This document shows, piece by piece, positions 33,513-36,865 of a DNA stretch of 36,865 nucleotides. The notes under the pieces are model-generated. The model ran no database searches and was not told where the DNA came from. It saw nothing but the letters and a program-made list of their open reading frames with translations. Within the stretch, counting starts at the first letter, position 1. Every line of letters begins with the position of its first letter. A program made the position numbers and the translations under genes. The DNA comes from JADFOB01 sp964651325 (GTDB taxonomy: Bacteria > Planctomycetota > Phycisphaerae > UBA1845), in assembly GCA_964651325.1 (NCBI GenBank), contig CAZYXP010000005.1:1-36865 (forward strand). Direction: 5' to 3'.

Positions 33513-34370
33513 ATGTCCGCAAATCAAAACGCAACGCGTCTACTGCTCATTGGCAACACCGCTCGGCCCGGCGTTCAAGCAATCCTTGACGATCTGGCCT
33601 CATTTGCGGCGAAGTCTTGCGACGTGGTCGTGCGACCGCTCACCGATGAAGAGCCCACGAAAGTCGCGCCCACCACCCACAGAATCGTAGTACTCGGCGG
33701 CGACGGAACGCTCATCGGCGTGGCCCGTTCGCTCGGGGCGAGCCGAATTCCGCTCATCGGCGTCAACATCGGCAAACTCGGATTTCTTGCGGATTTCTCG
33801 CTGGAAGAACTCAAACAGACGTTCGATCGCTGCATTTGCGACACCGCTCTGATTTCCAAACGGCTGGTTTTAGACGTGCGCATCACCCGCAACGGGAATC
33901 CGGCATTTCGCGCCACGGCCATCAACGATTGCGTGATTCAAACCGGACCGCCCTTTCGAATGACCACGCTCGGACTCTCGATTGACGGCGAACCGCTCAC
34001 CAACGTGCGCGGCGACGGATTGATCGCCTGCACGCCAAGCGGCTCCACGGCCCACAATCTCTCTGCCGGTGGTCCGATTCTCCTTCCGGGCGTACAAGCC
34101 ATTGTCGTCACCCCGCTCAATCCACACTCCCTGACCCACAAGCCCCTCGTGGTCGAATCGGACGCCAACATCGTCATTGAGATGGTCGAAGTCAACGAGG
34201 GAACCACCGTGATCATCGACGGACAGGTTTCCTTCCTCGTTGAGCCGGGGGATCGCGTCATGATTCGCAAGAGCGACACCGAATTCCTGCTGGTTCGAAA
34301 TCCGCTGCACGCCCGAAGTCACGGCCTGAAGACCAAGCTCTTTTGGGGTAGGTCCGCCATCCAGGATTAA
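33513..34370 (+). CDS. nadK: NAD kinase
   Basis: Phosphorylates NAD to NADP in the cytosol. The 285-residue protein has the kinase motif VVLGGDGTLIGVAR (59-72, GGDGT at 62-66), PLIGVNIGKLGFLAD, the diagnostic GDGLIACTPSGSTAHNLSAGGPIL near 170-193 and a C-terminal all-beta part with INP/ATP-NAD kinase features (IDGQVSFLVEPGDRV). The N-terminal nucleotide-binding part is short. GGAGG five bases before ATG 33513 decides the start over an upstream ATG in the same frame. It follows the dxs hairpin and may have separate expression. Confidence 0.93.
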   Translation: MSANQNATRLLLIGNTARPGVQAILDDLASFAAKSCDVVVRPLTDEEPTKVAPTTHRIVVLGGDGTLIGVARSLGASRIPLIGVNIGKLGFLADFSLEELKQTFDRCICDTALISKRLVLDVRITRNGNPAFRATAINDCVIQTGPPFRMTTLGLSIDGEPLTNVRGDGLIACTPSGSTAHNLSAGGPILLPGVQAIVVTPLNPHSLTHKPLVVESDANIVIEMVEVNEGTTVIIDGQVSFLVEPGDRVMIRKSDTEFLLVRNPLHARSHGLKTKLFWGRSAIQD

Positions 34371-34708
34371 CAGCGTTTCTGAGGTGCTATGCTCCCTTTC
34401 GACGGTCGTTTGAGCCCGGCCGCGAATCGCACGCCGGATTCCCGCGCGAATCTCCTGGCTCGTGTGGCGTGGTCGAACATGAGTCCGCGTACGCTGAAGC
34501 GTGCGTGTCGGCGTGCGCGCTGAATCGAAGGGGTACGGGAACCACCGCTCTATGAGAGTCTGCACTATTTCATTCGCGCGAGCGCTGCGCGTCTAACTTC
34601 AGAGCGGCCCGCGAACTTCCGATCCCCATAGTAGCGGCGCCCCCAAGGAGGGCCGAGGCGCCGGCCGATTCCTTGGGTCGGCATTGTCTCTTTTGCTGGA
34701 AACGAAGC
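34371..34708. other. intergenic gap between nadK and the phosphatase gene
   Basis: A 338-base gap. It includes a degenerate reversed REP (34485-34507) and the 15-mer CGCTGAATCGAAGGG at 34519-34533, which recurs at 35880-35894. No reliable promoter or reading frame is seen. Confidence 0.5.
34485..34507 (-). repeat. degenerate single REP palindrome
   Basis: On the reverse strand it reads GCACGCTTCAGCGTACGCGG, close to the REP core GCATGCTTCAGC...GCGCGG of the 6545 element. Arms CGTACGCT and AGCGTGCG pair at seven of eight positions. No partner is seen facing it. Confidence 0.4.
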
Positions 34709-35761
34709 ATGCCGACCGCCACAGCCGTCCCCACTGCAACCGAACCGACTGTCGCCGTTGAGTTGGAGCGAACGCTCCATCATCTTGAAGAATCTCTCGA
34801 AGCGCCGGCGTTTGCCAGGCAGGTCGCGGGAATCTGCTCTTCCACGCAAGAGCTCGACCAGCTTCGTGCCGAACTCGCCGCGCTTCGCCGCAGCCACGAC
34901 ACGCTGAAATCCAGATTCTCAGACCTTAACGAAGAGGTGCGGTCTGCCGGCAAACTGCAACGAGAGATGCTCGATCGACCGCTGCCCACCATTTGCGGCG
35001 CCACGGCCGCCGCCATCCAACGCCCCGCCGGCCCGGTTAGCGGCGACCTTTGCCAGGTGTTTCGGCTTGATTCGCGCCGAATCGGCATTCTGCTCGCCGA
35101 TGCGACTGGGCACGGTGTTCCCGGAGCCCTTCTGTCGACTTTTGCCAAGGCGTCTCTATGCGGTCCGCAATCGACACCCCCCGGAGCCGCCCCTTCGGCA
35201 AAACTGCAGCAGCTCAACGACGCCATTGCCGCGTTCAATCTGACGGACTGCCAGTTCATGACGGCCATATACGCTGTTTTCGACGAACAAACGCGCGTGC
35301 TTCGATGGGCTCGCGGTGGCGCCCCCTATCCGCTGGTTTTCGGCGCCGACGGTTCAATCACTCAACTTCGCGGCAATGGTCCTATCCTGGGCATCGGCGC
35401 CGAAGGAGGTTTTGACGACTGCGAGGTCCAACTCAAGGCCGGTGACACGCTAATGTTGCACACCGACGGCCTCGATTTCCTTCCTGAGTCCCAAACCCAG
35501 CCTCGCAGCCCATTGGTGTACGACTCGGGCGACTGGCGTGAATCGCTGACCGATGGCGGCGGCCAACCCGTGCTCGATCAACTTACCGGCCTGATTTCCA
35601 CCGCTGCAACGGCCGGAGTCCTCGAAGACGACATCTCAATCGTCACCCTCACCCTAGAAGGCGTCCCCGAACGCCAGCCCGCACGACCCGCACCGGTGCA
35701 CGCCTGCTCGCAAACGGCATTTTTTTCCGATGGTAGCCCCTCCCCGAGCCGCATGCTTTAG
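34709..35761 (+). CDS. SpoIIE/PP2C-type serine phosphatase with coiled-coil N-terminus
   Basis: A 350-residue putative signalling phosphatase, likely dephosphorylating an anti-sigma-antagonist or similar Ser/Thr protein. Residues about 45-90 (ELDQLRAELAALRRSHDTLKS onward) look like a coiled coil leading to GKLQREMLDRPLP, the usual linker to the RsbU/SpoIIE domain. The domain shows PAGPVSGDLCQVFRL (metal Asp near 112), ILLADATGHGVPGALLS near 129-145, WARGGAPYPLVFG, LHTDGLDF and a closing DDISIVTLTLE. No receiver, GAF or HAMP domain is attached. The last five codons and the stop lie in a REP palindrome. ATG 34709 is preferred to the upstream start. Confidence 0.82.
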   Translation: MPTATAVPTATEPTVAVELERTLHHLEESLEAPAFARQVAGICSSTQELDQLRAELAALRRSHDTLKSRFSDLNEEVRSAGKLQREMLDRPLPTICGATAAAIQRPAGPVSGDLCQVFRLDSRRIGILLADATGHGVPGALLSTFAKASLCGPQSTPPGAAPSAKLQQLNDAIAAFNLTDCQFMTAIYAVFDEQTRVLRWARGGAPYPLVFGADGSITQLRGNGPILGIGAEGGFDDCEVQLKAGDTLMLHTDGLDFLPESQTQPRSPLVYDSGDWRESLTDGGGQPVLDQLTGLISTAATAGVLEDDISIVTLTLEGVPERQPARPAPVHACSQTAFFSDGSPSPSRML

Positions 35762-35871
35762 CTTGCGCGGCTTTGCGTGAGCGCGCATCACAGAATCCTG
35801 GTCCCGAGCGCGCAAACCCGACGTGCGCTTCGACCGACCTGGGCGACCGCGCGGGCTAAAGCCCGCGGCTC
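35746..35871. repeat. REPIN-like head-to-head REP pair, overlapping a stop codon
   Basis: The left arm 35746-35770 (GAGCCGCATGCTTTAGC then TTGCGCGG) and right arm 35847-35871 (CCGCGCGGGCTAAAGC then CCGCGGCTC) are reverse complements in layout. Both carry TTTA at the core where the 6545 pair has TTCA. The left arm contains the TAG stop of the phosphatase gene. Confidence 0.75.
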
Positions 35872-35928
35872 AGGGTACTCGCTGAATCGAAGGGCTTTCG
35901 GCACCGAAACACGACGGTCGCAACCGCT

Positions 35929-36639
35929 CTACGGGTGACGCTGCTGCCACTTCTCGACCGCATCGGGCAAACGGATGTATCGCGGAACCAACTCATGAGC
36001 CGGTTGGGCGGGGCCGGTTTTGGCCAGTTCGTACCCCAACATTAAGACCGATTCCGCCCGCGGGCACGCCACGGCATGCGGCATCATCGCCCGAGAAGGA
36101 TCGGCCTGGCCAACCCGCTCAGCAAGGCCCGATGCACAGATCACGGGGCAATCCCCTGGCAAATCGCCTAGAAATGCCGCTGCCTCGATTTCTTTGGGTT
36201 CCCCATCAGCGACATATTGCTCGCCTCGGCGCTCGTAGGCCACCGCGAACACCCGTCCCCGCCCGGCGTCAATGAGCACGGCCGCCCGATCCGGCGGACT
36301 TGGCGTTTCGAGCGCGTTTCGGGCGATGACGTCCATGGTGGGAACGCCGCGAACGACAGCTCCTACAGCCAGCGCGAGCATTTTCCCTACCGCCAATCCC
36401 ACGCGCAGCCCTGTGAAACTGCCCGGCCCTATGGAAACGAAGACGGAGGCAAGGTCGTCCGGCGCGACCCCATGGTCTCGGCACAGGGCATCCACGGCAG
36501 TCATGAGCGAGGCCGAATGGTCGCGCGGCGCGCCAAACGTCCGGGCTTCCTCAATCACGCCGGCGCGTCCCAAAGCAATGCTCCCCTGGTTGGAGGAGGT
36601 CTCTAAGGCCAATTCGCAACAAGCATTTTGGGCACCCAT
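35929..36639 (-). CDS. tsaB: tRNA N6-adenosine threonylcarbamoylation protein TsaB
   Basis: TsaB is the scaffold partner of TsaD in making threonylcarbamoyl-adenosine 37 of ANN-decoding tRNAs. The 236-residue protein has the ASKHA-fold start CCELALETSSNQGSIAL (7-23), DHSASLMTAVDALC (the position of the TsaB helix), and the highly conserved SIGPGSFTGLRVGLAVGKML near 69-88, the family hallmark. The C-terminal PRYIRLPDAVEKW is also typical. ATG 36639 begins just before the first strand. No good ribosome site is seen. It is divergent from the next gene. Confidence 0.92.
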   Translation of the reverse strand: MGAQNACCELALETSSNQGSIALGRAGVIEEARTFGAPRDHSASLMTAVDALCRDHGVAPDDLASVFVSIGPGSFTGLRVGLAVGKMLALAVGAVVRGVPTMDVIARNALETPSPPDRAAVLIDAGRGRVFAVAYERRGEQYVADGEPKEIEAAAFLGDLPGDCPVICASGLAERVGQADPSRAMMPHAVACPRAESVLMLGYELAKTGPAQPAHELVPRYIRLPDAVEKWQQRHP

Positions 36640-36728
36640 AGTGACGTTATCGTACTGGAATTGACGTCGGAAACCAAAATCTCCCGCCCCTTTGCCCGAA
36701 TCCCTACATAGCGTCGAGACACCGACCA

Positions 36729-36757
36729 TTGACGCCCAGGCGGTAGGAACATAGAGT
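36729..36757 (+). promoter_or_regulatory. sigma-70-like promoter for the right-edge gene
   Basis: TTGACG (36729-36734), spacer 17, TAGAGT (36752-36757). A start site about seven bases on would leave a short leader containing AAAGGG at 36771-36776 before TTG 36782. Confidence 0.5.
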
Positions 36758-36781
36758 CCCTACGCCCACAAAAGGGTCGTT

Positions 36782-36865
36782 TTGAATTTCTCTATCAATG
36801 GCTATAGATCAGTGTTTGCGGTCGTATCGGATATTCACGGAAACCTTGAGGCGCTGGAAACGGCC
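36782..36865 (+). CDS. metallophosphoesterase, N-terminal fragment cut by window edge
   Basis: From TTG 36782, 28 codons run off the right edge. The peptide contains FAVVSDIHGNLEALETA, the first motif of calcineurin-like metallophosphoesterases, where Asp and His of SDIHGN bind the metals. It resembles the YfcE/DR1281-type phosphodiesterase family. AAAGGG five bases upstream supports the TTG, while GTG 36812 would start right before the motif. Substrate unknown because only the first motif is present. Confidence 0.75.
   Translation, partial: MNFSINGYRSVFAVVSDIHGNLEALETA

Noticed and set aside
1..36865. tRNA, rRNA, integrase, transposase or phage genes
   Set aside because: No T-loop consensus with acceptor pairing, no rRNA-like stretch and no recombinase or phage motif was seen. 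This was by eye and not by tRNAscan or Infernal.

Overview
The window is a high-GC chromosomal segment from a Gram-negative-type, probably uncultured bacterium. Planctomycetota is the best fit (inference). Supporting this are a DXS with the VGGDGAVHHGF-type active-site segment, a tetratricopeptide protein paired with a CRTAC1 (FG-GAP/ASPIC-UnbV) protein, dispersed REP-like palindromes of the GAGCCGC...GCTTCAGC type, and frequent GTG and TTG starts. LptF, LptG, a heptosyltransferase and a bifunctional heptose kinase/nucleotidyltransferase point to a lipopolysaccharide-bearing outer membrane. A very long pyruvate:ferredoxin oxidoreductase, tryptophanase and a membrane polyferredoxin suggest anaerobic or fermentative ability. 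I see no rRNA, tRNA, CRISPR array, integrase, transposase or recognisable defence gene. The window reads as core chromosome.

Layout: 1-3600 carries a DUF554 membrane protein, Bpt aminoacyl-transferase, a GT9 heptosyltransferase and a DUF2062 protein, all forward. 3611-6340 is the reverse lptF-lptG pair. After a REPIN-like element come hldE with swapped domains and a PaaI-type thioesterase (6802-8869). A reverse ArsM arsenite methyltransferase (8879-9946) is divergent from a polyferredoxin-TPR fusion (10409-12298). A tandem 71-bp palindromic repeat precedes tryptophanase (12561-13922), MoaA (14078-15085) and the 1564-residue PFOR (15423-20117). 20267-25810 is all reverse: CRTAC1 protein, TPR protein, secreted esterase, and a coupled fmdB / TM2-like / small membrane protein operon. 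TruB (forward) and a PhnP-like metallo-beta-lactamase protein (reverse) converge on a REP-rich gap. A SurA-like lipoprotein then leads into a forward biosynthetic run: short-LID adenylate kinase, IspA, DXS, NAD kinase and a SpoIIE-type phosphatase. TsaB is reverse, and a metallophosphoesterase runs off the right edge.

Functional links: bptfollowing genes aside, GT9, HldE and LptFG belong to LPS core synthesis and export. IspA and DXS give isoprenoid precursors. TruB and TsaB are tRNA modification enzymes. The main non-gene signal is a family of REP-like palindromes, usually in head-to-head pairs, in at least six intergenic gaps. One supplies the stop codon of a gene. No clearly new multi-gene system is visible. 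The most unusual items are the oversized PFOR, the permuted HldE, the polyferredoxin-TPR fusion and the tandem palindrome array.
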